Shown here: piece by piece, positions 53,316 through 62,737 of the stretch
Layout: each line of letters opens with the position of its first letter
How positions within the stretch are numbered: the first letter of the stretch is position 1
Origin: VAZQ01 sp963835165
Lineage (GTDB): Bacteria > Pseudomonadota > Alphaproteobacteria > Rhizobiales > Xanthobacteraceae
Direction of reading: 5' to 3'
Length of the DNA stretch: 64,000 nucleotides
Assembly: GCA_963835165.1 (NCBI GenBank)
Contig: CAWIGD010000037.1
Span: forward strand, 124,001-188,000
The notes under the pieces: generated by a model
Seen by the model: only the letters and a program-made list of their open reading frames with translations
What the model was told of the DNA's origin: nothing
Database searches by the model: none
Program-made: the position numbers and the translations under genes

Positions 53316-53577
53316 AGCTTCAGCCTTTCTGTTGGGGATCGGATGTGGGAGACGGAGTCGTGGCGCCATCGCGATGCGAATGCTCGCGCGCGGGTCACCC
53401 CGTTCACATCGAGCCAACTGCGCAAGCGGCACACGGTTCCCCAACGGCGCCATTTAGGAAAACTGTTTGCAGATCTGCCGCGACGTGCCGGGCTCAGGCG
53501 CGTGATGGAACCCGCAGGTTCGCGCTCGTGGCCGCGGAATTCGCGCTCCCTATCGTGGATTCGAGCCCCGCTCCGAC
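53316..53577. other. Intergenic region upstream of the YciE-like gene
   Basis: About 260 bases with no supported gene on either strand. It holds the YciE-like promoter and the 3' flank of the hydrolase-OsmC gene. No repeat, palindromic element or RNA structure was recognised. Confidence 0.4.
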
Positions 53578-54823
53578 CTATCGCGCAGTCGGCTCATCGT
53601 CCAAATCGCGGCGCTCGACGGTGCGGATATCCACCTCCGAGGTCAGCGTCCGATGCACCGGACATTTGTCGGCGATCTCCAGCAACCGCTCGCGTTGCTG
53701 CGGGTCGAGGTTGCCCCGCAGGGCGATGGCGCGCTCGATGCGGTCGATCATTCCTTCCTTGGTCTCGCAGGTTTCGCAATCGGCGGCATGGACCCTGCTA
53801 TGGCTGAGCTCAACGGTGACGCGCTCGAGCGGCAGCGCCTTGCGCTCGGCGTAGAGCCGAAGCGTCATCGCCGTGCATGCGCCCAGTCCGGCGAGCACGA
53901 GATCGTAAGGACCCGGGCCGCTGTCGAGGCCACCGACACTGGCCGGCTCGTCCGCCAGGAAACGATGCCGTCCCACCGTGACCTGTTGTTGAAAGCGGCC
54001 GCGCCGCGTTTCGCGAACAACGACGGCCCTGGATTCGTCCGGCAGGTCGGGCGCGACCTCCGACATGTCGAGATAGCGCTCGGCCCAGGCGTGGATCACG
54101 TTGGCGACGTAGGTCGCGTCGCTGCGGCGGCTCAAGAGGTGGTCGGCGCCGGCAAGCGAGACAAAGCTTTTCGGATGCTTGGCGGCAGTGAAGATACGGC
54201 CCGCATTCTCGATACCGACGATGTCGTCCGTCGGCGAATGAAAGATCAGCAATGCCTTGTGCAGATCGGCAAGACGATCCAGCAGCCTGTGTTCCGCGAG
54301 GTCTTCGACGAAGGCGCGGCTGATCCGAAACGGCCGGCTGCCCAGGACAACTTCGACCTCGCCCTTGGCGCCGATCTCCTCGAGATGATCTGCGAAAAGC
54401 CCCTTGACGTGGGTGGGATCGCTGGGCGCGGCGATCGTCACCACTGCACGCGCCTCGGGCACATCCGAGGCCGCCGCGAGCACCGCCGTGCCGCCGAGGC
54501 TGTGGCCGATCAGGATCGCGGGCGCGCGCCGCGTTCGCCGCAACTCATTTGCCGCGGCGACAGAGATCCGCGACATTGGACGAAAACGTGGTGTTGGCGA
54601 ATTCGCCTTCGCTCGAGCCGAGCCCGGTGAAGTCGAAACGCAGCACCGCGATGTCGAGCGCGGTCAGCCCTTCGGCAATGCGCTTGGCCGCGTGCACGTC
54701 CTTGCCGCAGGTGAAGCAATGAGCGAACAACGCGTAGGCGCGCGGCTCTCCGGGCGGGCGGTCGAGCAGCGCGGCGAGCTTTTGGCCTGCCGCGTTGGGA
54801 AAATCGAAGCGTTCAGCCGGCAT
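53578..54823 (-). pseudogene. Bifunctional alpha/beta hydrolase-OsmC fusion, frameshifted
   Basis: The N-terminal hydrolase part starts MPAERFDFPNAAGQKLAALL and contains FAHCFTCGKDVHAAKR. At about 54558 one extra base ends the frame after SNVADLCRRGK. The continuing frame reads AAANELRRTRRAPAILIGHS with the nucleophile elbow GHSLGG. After PGIEN-like VGIENAGRIFTAAKH and ADHLLSRRSDAT, a C-terminal OsmC domain follows, with GPGPYDLVLAGLGACTAMTL and CETCETKEGMID. Fused hydrolase-OsmC proteins are a known family of about 400 aa. Restoring one base gives a full protein. Confidence 0.8.
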
Positions 54824-54865
54824 GTCTACCTCACCTGAATTGCGGGCGCCGGCCCCGCGCGTCGC

Positions 54866-55816
54866 TCACAGCAGGATTTCCGTCAGATCGTGCGCAACCA
54901 CGAGATCGCCCTTGTAGGTTGGGCGCACCGCATCGGCCCACTTTTCCGCGGTCACACCGGTGGCGTCGGCCGGCACGAAGTGACTGAGCACCAGTGTCTT
55001 GACCCCGGCCTCGGTGGCGATGCGTCCCACGTCTGGGGCGAGCGTGTGGCTCGCTTTGAGATGGGCCATCAGGGTCGCGGCGTTGGTGTTGCGCATCACC
55101 AGCTCGTCGAGCGCCGGTCCGTACATCACCTCGTGCACCAGAATGTCGGCGCCCTTCGCGAACGCCGCAAGCGGCGGAAAATAAGCGGTGTCACCGGAAA
55201 AGACGACGGTCTTTCCGGGAAACTCGAACTTGAGCGCGAAGCTTTCGGTGATCGGCGGATGCAGATTGCGCAACGCCGTTACCTTGGCGTCGCCCGCGGC
55301 CATCACCGGCCCCTCGGTATATTCGTGGATATTGACGAGCTTGCGCAGGTCCGGCCTGCCCTCGTCCGCAATGCGCGTCTCGATGTCGAACTTGTAGGCG
55401 TCCCAAAAGCCTTGCGCGAGTTGCTTCATGCCGGCCGGGCCGTAGGCGTCGACCGGCGTCTGCAAGCCGGTCGCCCACGCGTTGTAGACGAGGAGTCCGA
55501 ACTCGGCGTTGTGATCGGAGTGATGGTGCGTGATGAAGGTGTAGCGCAATGCAGGCAGCGGAAATTTCGCCTCCACCAGCTTGAAGGTCACGCCATAGCC
55601 GGTGTCGATCACGTAAGGGACGTTGTTCCAGACGATGAGATTTGCCGCCGGGGTCTGTTTGTACTCGGTGATGCGCGGTCCACCGCGCGTGCCCAGCAAC
55701 ACCAGCCGGTTGGCTCCAAGGTTTCGTTGCTGCGCCAGGGCAGGACGGGGATCGTGCAGAGCGGCGGCTCCGGCTATCGCCGCGCTCGCTGCCAGCAGAT
55801 GCCTGCGCGTGATCAT
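54866..55816 (-). CDS. Exported metallo-beta-lactamase-fold hydrolase
   Basis: A 316-residue protein. The N-terminal MITRRHLLAASAAIAGAAAL is a Tat-like signal cut near ALAQ. The metal site is TFITHHHSDHNAEF (HxHxDH), with His in LRNLHPPITES, Asp in VFSGDTAYFPP and a late His in LVLSHFVPADAT. This resembles arylsulfatase/RNase-Z-like members, for example proteins annotated as MBL-fold hydrolases with lactone or phosphodiester substrates. The start at 55816 gives the signal; the longer frame is disfavoured. Substrate unknown. Confidence 0.82.
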   Translation of the reverse strand: MITRRHLLAASAAIAGAAALHDPRPALAQQRNLGANRLVLLGTRGGPRITEYKQTPAANLIVWNNVPYVIDTGYGVTFKLVEAKFPLPALRYTFITHHHSDHNAEFGLLVYNAWATGLQTPVDAYGPAGMKQLAQGFWDAYKFDIETRIADEGRPDLRKLVNIHEYTEGPVMAAGDAKVTALRNLHPPITESFALKFEFPGKTVVFSGDTAYFPPLAAFAKGADILVHEVMYGPALDELVMRNTNAATLMAHLKASHTLAPDVGRIATEAGVKTLVLSHFVPADATGVTAEKWADAVRPTYKGDLVVAHDLTEILL

Positions 55817-56048
55817 CACAAGTCTCCCAGATCGATGGTGCCTCGTCACCGGCAGTCTGACAGCTCTTTGGGCGCCAGGGCAACGCGCCGCCGGTATCGG
55901 GCGGCTCTTTCAAATTCATTCACCCTGTTTGAACCAATTGCGCTCGCTTTGCGACTAACCAAGTGGCGCACGAAGATCACTGTGTTCACTGCCGTTATGC
56001 CCGGGTTCAGGGGGCGCGGCGCCCGGCAGGAAGCAGAAGGGGCAACAA

Positions 56049-56441
56049 ATGACTTATTCCGGAATTCTGGCCCGCTCACGGGGCCTGGCGCTGCTGGCCG
56101 CACTCTCGGCGGTGGCCGCACTTCCTGCGCTTCGTTCGGCCGAGGCCGTGCCGGGCTACGATGGGGTCTGGAGCGTCGTGATCTTCACGAAGGAAGGGAT
56201 CTGCGACACGTCCTATCGCTATCCGATCCGCATCACCAACGGGAATTTGGGCAATGCCGGCACCGCAACCGTCAGCATCAGCGGCAAGGTCGGCAAGAAC
56301 GGCGCGGTGATCGTGAACGTCAGCACCGGCGACAAGACCGCAACCGGCACCGGCCGCCTCGCCGCCACCAGCGGCGGCGGCTCCTGGAGCGGCGGCAACG
56401 GCGCCTGCTCCGGCACCTGGCAGGCCGAGCGCCGCGGCTGA
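56049..56441 (+). CDS. Secreted YRY/WSV repeat-family protein, copy 2 (130 aa)
   Basis: Starts MTYSGILARSRGLALLAALS, with a signal peptide ending near SAEA. The mature part, YDGVWSVVIFTKEGICDTSY, is homologous to the 50049 gene, as are the TVSISGKVGKNG, VNVSTGDKT and CSGTWQAERRG parts. The copies lie 6 kb apart, which points to an older dispersed duplication. AAGGGG precedes the ATG. Function unknown. Confidence 0.68.
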   Translation: MTYSGILARSRGLALLAALSAVAALPALRSAEAVPGYDGVWSVVIFTKEGICDTSYRYPIRITNGNLGNAGTATVSISGKVGKNGAVIVNVSTGDKTATGTGRLAATSGGGSWSGGNGACSGTWQAERRG

Positions 56442-56481
56442 CCCTATCTGTAGGCCGGGCAGCGCCTGCAACAGTTCTGGT

Positions 56482-56506
56482 GATGCCCGGGTTCAACCCG
56501 GGCATC
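56482..56506. repeat. Perfect 12-bp palindrome
   Basis: GATGCCCGGGTT-C-AACCCGGGCATC is a perfect inverted repeat with a one-base centre, 41 bases after the upstream stop. It fits both a terminator-like stem and the common GCCGGG...CCCGGC interspersed hairpin class of this order. A related half sequence, ATGCCCGGGTTC, also occurs at about 55996. Confidence 0.6.
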
Positions 56507-56542
56507 ATTGTGTCTGAGCCCTCCTTCCCCAGTATCGCCGGC

Positions 56543-56995
56543 ATGCCAGGGTCCGAGCGCGCATATGACAAGCGCTCGCACATGCTGGTCTATGCCGGGG
56601 CCGTCACCTGCGGTGTGCTGGCCGCCCTGGCGCTGCAAATCTACTTGAGCGCCGGCGGCTTCGATCTCGGGGCGCTGTGGGAAGGCCTGATGGCCGCAAA
56701 AGGGCGGCAGCTGCGTACCACCGGGCCGTGGTGGGCGATTGCGGCGATGGCGTTCGCCGTGAGTGGCGCAACTGCCGCCGCGCTTTCCCGCCTCCCCTTC
56801 CCTTGGCGCCGTTTTCGTCCCCTGCGGTGGGCCTTGGGAGCCGTGATCGTTTTCCTGCTCGCGCATGTCGGCCATTCCGACGCGGCCGGGCCGGAGTCGC
56901 TCGGCCCCGGCGCAAATATGGCGGTGCGGCTCGCGGCACTCGGGCTCGCAGGGTTGATGGCCATGCTCGGCGCTTACCTCGCCGTGCGCCGCTGA
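56543..56995 (+). CDS. Four-helix membrane protein, unknown (150 aa)
   Basis: Starts MPGSERAYDKRSHMLVYAGA. Four helices are visible: YAGAVTCGVLAALALQIYL, PWWAIAAMAFAVSGATAAAL, LRWALGAVIVFLLAHVGH and AVRLAALGLAGLMAMLGAYL. No motif was recognised. The frame extends further upstream through the palindrome (to an ATG at 56483), but the 56543 start avoids translating that repeat. Function unknown. Confidence 0.55.
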   Translation: MPGSERAYDKRSHMLVYAGAVTCGVLAALALQIYLSAGGFDLGALWEGLMAAKGRQLRTTGPWWAIAAMAFAVSGATAAALSRLPFPWRRFRPLRWALGAVIVFLLAHVGHSDAAGPESLGPGANMAVRLAALGLAGLMAMLGAYLAVRR

Positions 56996-57162
56996 AACCC
57001 CCGTGGCGGGAAGTTCCAGCCGGTCATCACGGACTGTTATGTTACCCCAATAAACTCTTATAAGTTGTGGACAACAGCCAGAAATCGGCCCTCCGCGTCG
57101 AACCTAATCCAGGCTGGCGAGACTAATAGTCGAGCAGGGGTGCGCCCAGTCCGGAGAAGTTG

Positions 57163-58059
57163 ATGGCATCGGTTGCCGATTTCGGATCGACCGAAGCGAA
57201 TGATCTCGCCAACGAGCGACGGGGGCCCTCCCCTTGGGTGGCGGCGCTGCTGACGGTGCTCACACCCGGTCTGGGTCACATTTATATCGGTGAGACGCGG
57301 CGCGGCATCACGCTGTTCATTCTGGTCATGATCGCGGACACCCTGCTGATGTTCGCCATGATGGGCGTACTGGCGCGCTTCTGGATGTTTGCCGTCAGCC
57401 TCTCCCTGCTGGCCGGCCTGTGGCTCTACATCATGGTCGACGCGGTTCGGCGCGCTCGCCGACTGCGCGACTACCCGCATCCGGGCGCTAAACGATGGAC
57501 CATTTACGCCGGCGCTTTCGTGATCGCCTGCCTCGTGTTCGCGGCACCGTGCGTCTATGCCGTCCATGCCCAGGCATCGGGCCAGCTGCTGGTGCTGAAT
57601 GTCGTGACGCCCAGCATGGAGCCCACGCTGCGGGTAGGCGAATATTTTCTCGCTGACGCAAGCTACTATCGCACCCGTCCGCCAAGCCGCGGCGAGGTCG
57701 TGGTGTACTTGCACCCCAAGCAGGACCAACTCTACTACATCAAACGTATCGTCGCCGTGGAAGGCGATCGCATCGCCATCAAGCGTGGGCGCGCCATCGT
57801 CAATGGTATGACGGTGGAGGAGCCCTATCTCGATTCAAGCCCGGTCGAGGGACGCTTCGCCGAGCTCGCGGAGATTCGAGTGCCGTTGGGGCATGTCTAT
57901 GTCCTGGGCGATAACCGGGCCAACAGCGTGGACAGTCGCGATCTGGTGGCACACGGCCCGGTTCCGATCGCCAATCTCATTGGACGCGTCACCGACATTG
58001 CAGTCTCGCGTCACCTCGCGCGCATGGGGCGTTGGGTCGGAACGCCGAGCAATCTTTAA
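57163..58059 (+). CDS. lepB: Signal peptidase I with membrane-domain N-terminal extension
   Basis: A 298-residue protein. The N-terminal third has TPGLGHIYIGETRRGITLFI and three helices, a TM2-like extension unusual for LepB. The catalytic part has Ser in VVTPSMEPTLRVGE, Lys in YYIKRIVAVEGDRIAIKRG, and the conserved VLGDNRANSVDSRDLVAHGP. It cleaves signal peptides at the outer face of the inner membrane. ATG 57163, not TTG 57160, is used, with GGAGA upstream. A second, standard LepB probably exists elsewhere in the genome. Confidence 0.88.
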   Translation: MASVADFGSTEANDLANERRGPSPWVAALLTVLTPGLGHIYIGETRRGITLFILVMIADTLLMFAMMGVLARFWMFAVSLSLLAGLWLYIMVDAVRRARRLRDYPHPGAKRWTIYAGAFVIACLVFAAPCVYAVHAQASGQLLVLNVVTPSMEPTLRVGEYFLADASYYRTRPPSRGEVVVYLHPKQDQLYYIKRIVAVEGDRIAIKRGRAIVNGMTVEEPYLDSSPVEGRFAELAEIRVPLGHVYVLGDNRANSVDSRDLVAHGPVPIANLIGRVTDIAVSRHLARMGRWVGTPSNL

Positions 58060-58182
58060 CTGGCACGTCCTCTCCACTGACGCCAACGCCAACGACTTCT
58101 TCTGCGCGTCGCCGTGCAGCTTGTGGTGATGGATCCGGAGGCGCGCCCCTCGCGCTCGCACACCCGGTGCAACAATCCGTCG

Positions 58183-59133
58183 TTACATCTGCAATTTCAT
58201 GCGCGCGATGAGCCGCCGCTTGGCTTCGATGTCACGATCGAGCCGCGCACCGAACGTGGCGCGGTCGGCGTAGTAGTTCGGCGGCTGGGCTCCGCGCTGG
58301 GCGGCACTGGCATAGATCTCGTCCTTGGCCGCGCCGGCACAGGCCGCTTCCAGCTTGGCGACGATCGCCGCGGGTGTGCCGGCCGGCGCCAGCAATCCGC
58401 CGAAGCTGATCGGCGCGACATCGAAGCCCTGTTCCTTGACGGTCGGCGTATCGGCAAACGCGGGATGCCGCTCCTCCGCAAAGATGCCGAGCAGGCGCAG
58501 GTTCTGTCCCGCTACGGTCCCTTGCACGAGCGCGGCGACATCGATGCTACCGCCAAGCATGTCGGTCACCACGGCCGGGTCGCCTCGGCTGGGAATGCCC
58601 TTGATGTCGAGCTTCGCGGTGTCGAGAAACTCCTCCATGGAGAGGTGCGGGATCGAGCCCGCGCCCTGGTGGCCGTAGTTGAGCTTGCCGGGCTGGGCGC
58701 GCGCGGCCGCCACCAGGTCTGCCAACGTCCTGAACGGCGAGTCCGGTCGCACCGCGATCACCATGGCATTGGACACGGTCTGGCAGACCGGAATGAGCGA
58801 ATGGGCCTCGTATCCGATGTCGTTGCTGCGGGCGGCCGGCAGCACGGAGAGCACGTAGACCGCACCGAAGAGCAGCGTGTAGCCGTCGGGCGCCGCGCGC
58901 GCGACCGAAGCCGTTCCGATCGCACCGCTTGCACCGGTGCGATTGACCACGACGAATTGCTGGCCAAGCCGGCTCGCCAGCCCGGGCACAAGCGTGCGTG
59001 CCAGCACGTCGGTGGTCGCGCCCGCCTGCGTGGGATTGACCACGGTGACGGTGCGGCTCGGATAATCCTGCTGCGCCTGCGCTGCAAGCGCGGTCGCGGT
59101 GGCCACCGCAGCCGCGAATATGAGGAGCCGCAT
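58183..59133 (-). CDS. TctC/Bug-type solute-binding protein
   Basis: A 316-residue binding protein. The ATG at 59133 is preferred over 59142, since GGGGAG sits directly against the first ATG but nine bases before the second. The signal is MRLLIFAAAVATATALAAQA. Family blocks are YPSRTVTVVNPTQAGATTDV, VVNRTGASGAIGTASVARAA, GHQGAGSIPHLSMEEF and APAGTPAAIVAKLEAACAGA. Note PTQAG in place of the usual PFxAGG, so it is more diverged than others. No cognate permease genes are nearby. Confidence 0.85.
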   Translation of the reverse strand: MRLLIFAAAVATATALAAQAQQDYPSRTVTVVNPTQAGATTDVLARTLVPGLASRLGQQFVVVNRTGASGAIGTASVARAAPDGYTLLFGAVYVLSVLPAARSNDIGYEAHSLIPVCQTVSNAMVIAVRPDSPFRTLADLVAAARAQPGKLNYGHQGAGSIPHLSMEEFLDTAKLDIKGIPSRGDPAVVTDMLGGSIDVAALVQGTVAGQNLRLLGIFAEERHPAFADTPTVKEQGFDVAPISFGGLLAPAGTPAAIVAKLEAACAGAAKDEIYASAAQRGAQPPNYYADRATFGARLDRDIEAKRRLIARMKLQM

Positions 59134-59266
59134 GCGTTTCATCTCCCCTGGATTTCTTTTGTTGCAACGACGCTACCAGCAAGCGCGCAAAGCGCAAAGA
59201 CGCGTCACGCGCTACCACGCGCTCCCGCTACAGGTTCGATGTCGCTCATGACGCTCGGCGGAGCTG

Positions 59267-60442
59267 CTAGCGCACCAGTTCCCGCATCGCCCTGTCCAAG
59301 CCCTCGAGCGTCAATGGATACATCCGCCCGCCCAGGAGCTGGCGCATCATCCGGATCGACTGGGTGTGGTCCCATTCGGCTTCGGGCACGGGGTTGAGCC
59401 AGACGCAGGCGGGATACGTGCGCGTGACGCGCTCCATCCAGGCCGCACCGGTCTCCTCGTTGTAGTGCTCGACCGAGCCGCCCGGCGCCATGATCTCGTA
59501 GGGCGACATCGAGGCGTCGCCCACGAAGATCGCCTTGTAGTCGTGGGGATAGGTGTGCAGCACGTCCCAGGTCGGCGTGGTGTCGTCGAAGCGCCGGCGG
59601 TTCTGCCTCCACACCTTCTCGTACAGGCAATTGTGGAAGTAGAGGTGCTCCATGTGCTTGAACTCGGTGCGCGCGGCCGAGAACAGCTCCTCGGTGGCCT
59701 TGATGTGCCAGTCCATGGAGCCGCCGACGTCGAAGAATAGCAACACCTTCACGGCATTGTGCCGCTCCGGCCGCATCAGGATGTCGAGATAGCCCTTGTG
59801 CGCGGTGCCCTTGATGGTGCCGTCAAGGTCGAGCTCATCGGGCGCGCCGGTGCGCGCGAACTTGCGCAGGCGCCGCAGCGCGATCTTGATGTTACGCGTG
59901 CCGAGCTCGACCTGGTCGTCGAGATCCTTGAACTCGCGCCGGTCCCAGACCTTGACGGCGCGGAAGCTGCGGTTCTCGTCCTGGCCGATGCGGATGCCTT
60001 CCGGATTGTAGCCGTACGCGCCGAACGGCGAGGTGCCGGCGGTGCCTATCCACTTCTTGCCGCCCTGGTGGCGCCCCTTCTGCTCCTGCATGCGCTGGCG
60101 CAACGTTTCCAAGAGCTTGTCCAGGCCGCCCATGGCCTCGATCTGCTTCTTCTCTTCGTCGGTAAGATATTTCTCCGCCAGCTTCTTGAGCCACTCCGAA
60201 GGAATTTCGACGGTGGGCGCATCGCTCATGAGCTCGAGGCCCTTGAACACGTGGCCGAAGACGCGGTCGAACTTGTCGAGGTTGCGCTCGTCTTTCACCA
60301 GCGCGGCGCGTGACAGATAGTAGAAATCCTCGACCCGCCGCCCCGCGAGGTCCTTCTCCATCGCCTCCATCAGCGTGAGATATTCGCGCAGCGTCACCGG
60401 CACGCCGGCGGCTTTGAGGTCATGGAAGAAGGCGACGAACAT
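59267..60442 (-). CDS. CoxE-like VWA-domain protein, MoxR partner type
   Basis: A 391-residue protein. N-terminal residues include FFHDLKAAGVPVTLREYLTL. A Lys/Gln-rich coil with RMQEQKGRHQGGKK links to a VWA domain at the C-terminus: FFDVGGSMDWHIKATEELF (degenerate MIDAS DxGGS), and IFVGDASMSPYEIMAPGG. This arrangement occurs in CoxE-like proteins that work with MoxR ATPases on metal-enzyme maturation. Its probable ATPase partner lies 19 kb away at 39314. The start at 60442 begins MFVAFFHDLK, rather than 60460. Confidence 0.87.
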   Translation of the reverse strand: MFVAFFHDLKAAGVPVTLREYLTLMEAMEKDLAGRRVEDFYYLSRAALVKDERNLDKFDRVFGHVFKGLELMSDAPTVEIPSEWLKKLAEKYLTDEEKKQIEAMGGLDKLLETLRQRMQEQKGRHQGGKKWIGTAGTSPFGAYGYNPEGIRIGQDENRSFRAVKVWDRREFKDLDDQVELGTRNIKIALRRLRKFARTGAPDELDLDGTIKGTAHKGYLDILMRPERHNAVKVLLFFDVGGSMDWHIKATEELFSAARTEFKHMEHLYFHNCLYEKVWRQNRRRFDDTTPTWDVLHTYPHDYKAIFVGDASMSPYEIMAPGGSVEHYNEETGAAWMERVTRTYPACVWLNPVPEAEWDHTQSIRMMRQLLGGRMYPLTLEGLDRAMRELVR

Positions 60443-60658
60443 GGCGCAAACTTGCGCCATTGTGCGGCGCGGTCAAGACCGGACCACAGCGTCCACGCGG
60501 CTTCGTCCGAGCGTGGCCCTCGCGCCGCCGCTCGGCATCAGTCCGAGCAATGGCGCGACAGAATGGCGCGCGACCGGCCCGCAAGGTCCCGACATCCGCG
60601 CGCTGGCGGGGCGCGCCCAAACATGCTTCGCTGCCAAAAAACACAGGGAGAGACCGCC

Positions 60659-61627
60659 ATGGGGAAACGGTTTGCAATTCATGCGGCACTGACCTGCGCT
60701 GCCTTGCTGGCGGGATTTGCCGCACGCGCCGACGATTATCCGAACCGCCCGATCCGGGTCGTGGTCGGTTTCTCCGCGGGATCGGGTGCCGACATCACCG
60801 CGCGCGTCGTCGGGCAGCGCATGGGCCAACTCCTCGGCCAGCAGATCGTGGTCGAGAACAAGACCGGAGCGGGATCGTCGCTCGCCGCCGAGTTCGTCGC
60901 ACGCGCCGCCAAGGACGGCTACACGCTGCTGATGGGGACGATCGCCAATCCGATCAACGCCGCGATGAGCTCCAATCTCTCGTTCGATTTCCCCAAGGAC
61001 TTCGTCCCGATTGTGCGTCTCACCACGACGCCCAACATTCTGGTCGTGCATCCCTCGGTCGGCGTGAAGAGCGTCAAGGAGCTGATCGATCTGGCGAAGA
61101 GCAAGCCCGACCAGCTGTCGTTCGCATCCTCCGGCGTCGCCACCGGCACGCATCTGTCCGGCGAGCTGTTCAAGGTACTGGCGGGCGTGAAGATGGTACA
61201 CGTGCCTTACGCCGGCAGCCCGCAGGCGGTCACCGATCTGCTGGCCGGCCGCATCCAGGTCTTCTTCTCGCCGGCCTCCACGGTTCTGCAGCATGTGCGC
61301 GACGGCAAGCTGGTCGCGCTGGCGTCGACCGAAGCCAAGCGCACCGCCATCGCGCCCGAGCTTCCGACCATGGTCGAAGGCGGATTGCCCGGCTTCGAGA
61401 CCGGGCTGTGGTTCGGCCTGCTCGCGCCCGCAGGCACGCCCAAGGAGATCGTCGACAAGCTCGCGCGCGCCGCCAACGAGGCGTTGCAGGCGGATGAGGT
61501 CGCCAAGGCGCTTGCGCCGCAAGGCATCGATCTGGTCGGTGGCAGCCCCGAGGACTTTGCCCGCTATCTCGACAGCGAGATGAAGCGCTGGGCTACGGTC
61601 GCCGAGGCCGCCGGCCTCAGGAAATAA
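60659..61627 (+). CDS. TctC/Bug-type solute-binding protein (tandem copy 1)
   Basis: A 322-residue binding protein with signal MGKRFAIHAALTCAALLAG, ending ARAD. It contains YPNRPIRVVVGFSAGSGADI, VVENKTGAGSSLAAEFVARA, VPYAGSPQAVTDLLAGRIQV and APAGTPKEIVDKLARAANEA. CAGGGAGAG precedes the ATG at 60659. It is about half identical to the next gene, 49 bases downstream, so the pair is a tandem duplication. Both are orphans without TctA/TctB. Confidence 0.9.
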   Translation: MGKRFAIHAALTCAALLAGFAARADDYPNRPIRVVVGFSAGSGADITARVVGQRMGQLLGQQIVVENKTGAGSSLAAEFVARAAKDGYTLLMGTIANPINAAMSSNLSFDFPKDFVPIVRLTTTPNILVVHPSVGVKSVKELIDLAKSKPDQLSFASSGVATGTHLSGELFKVLAGVKMVHVPYAGSPQAVTDLLAGRIQVFFSPASTVLQHVRDGKLVALASTEAKRTAIAPELPTMVEGGLPGFETGLWFGLLAPAGTPKEIVDKLARAANEALQADEVAKALAPQGIDLVGGSPEDFARYLDSEMKRWATVAEAAGLRK

Positions 61628-61676
61628 CAGGCACCGCGCACCGACCGGTGCGACCGGACGTATCGGGAGGAAGAGG

Positions 61677-62651
61677 ATGGATCGAGCAAAGCGACGAACG
61701 ATCGCGCTTGCATGGGCGCTCGCCGCGCAACTTGTCGTGCCCTGCGCCCACGCCGATGATTATCCCGCGCGCCCGGTTCGCATCATCGTCGGCTTCATCC
61801 CAGGGTCCTCGGCCGACATCACCGCGCGCGTGCTGGGCCAGCGCATGGGCCAGATTCTCGGCCAGCAATTCGTGGTCGAGAACAAGCCGGGCGCCGGGTC
61901 CAGTCTGGCGGCCGAATTTGTCGCGCGCGCGCCGAAGGACGGCTACACGCTCTTCCTCGGATCGTCCGCCAACATCACCAATGCGGCCATCAATCCCAAT
62001 CTTTCGTTTGACCTCGCCAAGGATTTTGCGCCGATCGCGCTCGTGACCACGGCCGCCGTCATCCTCGTGGTTCATCCTTCGACCGGCGTGAACAGCGTGC
62101 AGGAACTGATCGCGCTCGCCAAATCAAAACCGGGCGAAGTGTTCTACGCCTCCACCGGCGTCGGCACGGCCCCGCATCTCTCCGGCGAACTGTTCGCCAT
62201 GCGCGGTGGCGTCAAGCTCGTGCACGTGCCCTATCAGGGCAGCCCGCAAGCAGTGACCGATCTGCTCGCCGGGCGCACCTCGATGATGTTCTCGCCCGCC
62301 TCCGCGGTGGTCTCGCAAGTCGAAACCGGCAAGCTCAAGGCGCTCGCCTCCGCCGCCGCCAAACGCCCCTCCATCGCCGCCAACCTGCCGACCATGGCCG
62401 AAGCCGGTATGCCCGACTTCGATACCAGCATCTGGTTCGGGCTGATGGCACCGGCGGGAACGCCGCGCGAGATCGTGGACAAGCTTGCGCGCGCGGCGCG
62501 CGAGGCGCTGCAGTCGGAGGACGTGCTGTCGGCATTGCATCCGCAGGGATTCGACGCGCTCAGCGGAGGGCCGGAGGATTTCGCCAAGATCATCCAGAGC
62601 GAGATCAAGCGCTGGGGCGAGGTCGCCCAGGCGGCCGGCCTGAAGAAGTAG
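61677..62651 (+). CDS. TctC/Bug-type solute-binding protein (tandem copy 2)
   Basis: A 324-residue binding protein with signal MDRAKRRTIALAWALAAQLV, ending AHAD. It aligns throughout with copy 1: YPARPVRIIVGFIPGSSADI, ITARVLGQRMGQILGQQFVV, VPYQGSPQAVTDLLAGRTSM and APAGTPREIVDKLARAAREA. GGGAGG lies upstream of the ATG. The shared GxRMGQ(I/L)LGQQ signature separates this pair from the other Bug proteins in the window. Confidence 0.9.
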   Translation: MDRAKRRTIALAWALAAQLVVPCAHADDYPARPVRIIVGFIPGSSADITARVLGQRMGQILGQQFVVENKPGAGSSLAAEFVARAPKDGYTLFLGSSANITNAAINPNLSFDLAKDFAPIALVTTAAVILVVHPSTGVNSVQELIALAKSKPGEVFYASTGVGTAPHLSGELFAMRGGVKLVHVPYQGSPQAVTDLLAGRTSMMFSPASAVVSQVETGKLKALASAAAKRPSIAANLPTMAEAGMPDFDTSIWFGLMAPAGTPREIVDKLARAAREALQSEDVLSALHPQGFDALSGGPEDFAKIIQSEIKRWGEVAQAAGLKK

Positions 62652-62665
62652 CCGCAGCCCCCCTA

Positions 62666-62701
62666 TTGACGCGGCCTCCCGGATAAAGATATCATCTTTA
62701 T
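62666..62701 (+). promoter_or_regulatory. Promoter with overlapping palindromic operator of the GntR gene
   Basis: TTGACG (62666-62671) is a good -35. About 16-18 bases later, GATATC/TATCAT could serve as -10. ATAAAGAT-ATC-ATCTTTAT (62683-62701) is a perfect inverted repeat that overlaps it. The arrangement suits autorepression by the FadR-type regulator encoded 36 bases downstream, which is inference from position and symmetry. Confidence 0.55.
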
Positions 62702-62737
62702 TATCGTTGCTACCTTTGGCACCCGAGCGGAGGCGCG

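Noticed and set aside
54890..56482. Very long plus-strand frame across the MBL-hydrolase gene and the 56049 gene
   Set aside because: Only its last part, from 56543, looks like a real membrane protein. The rest is antisense or out of frame with supported genes.
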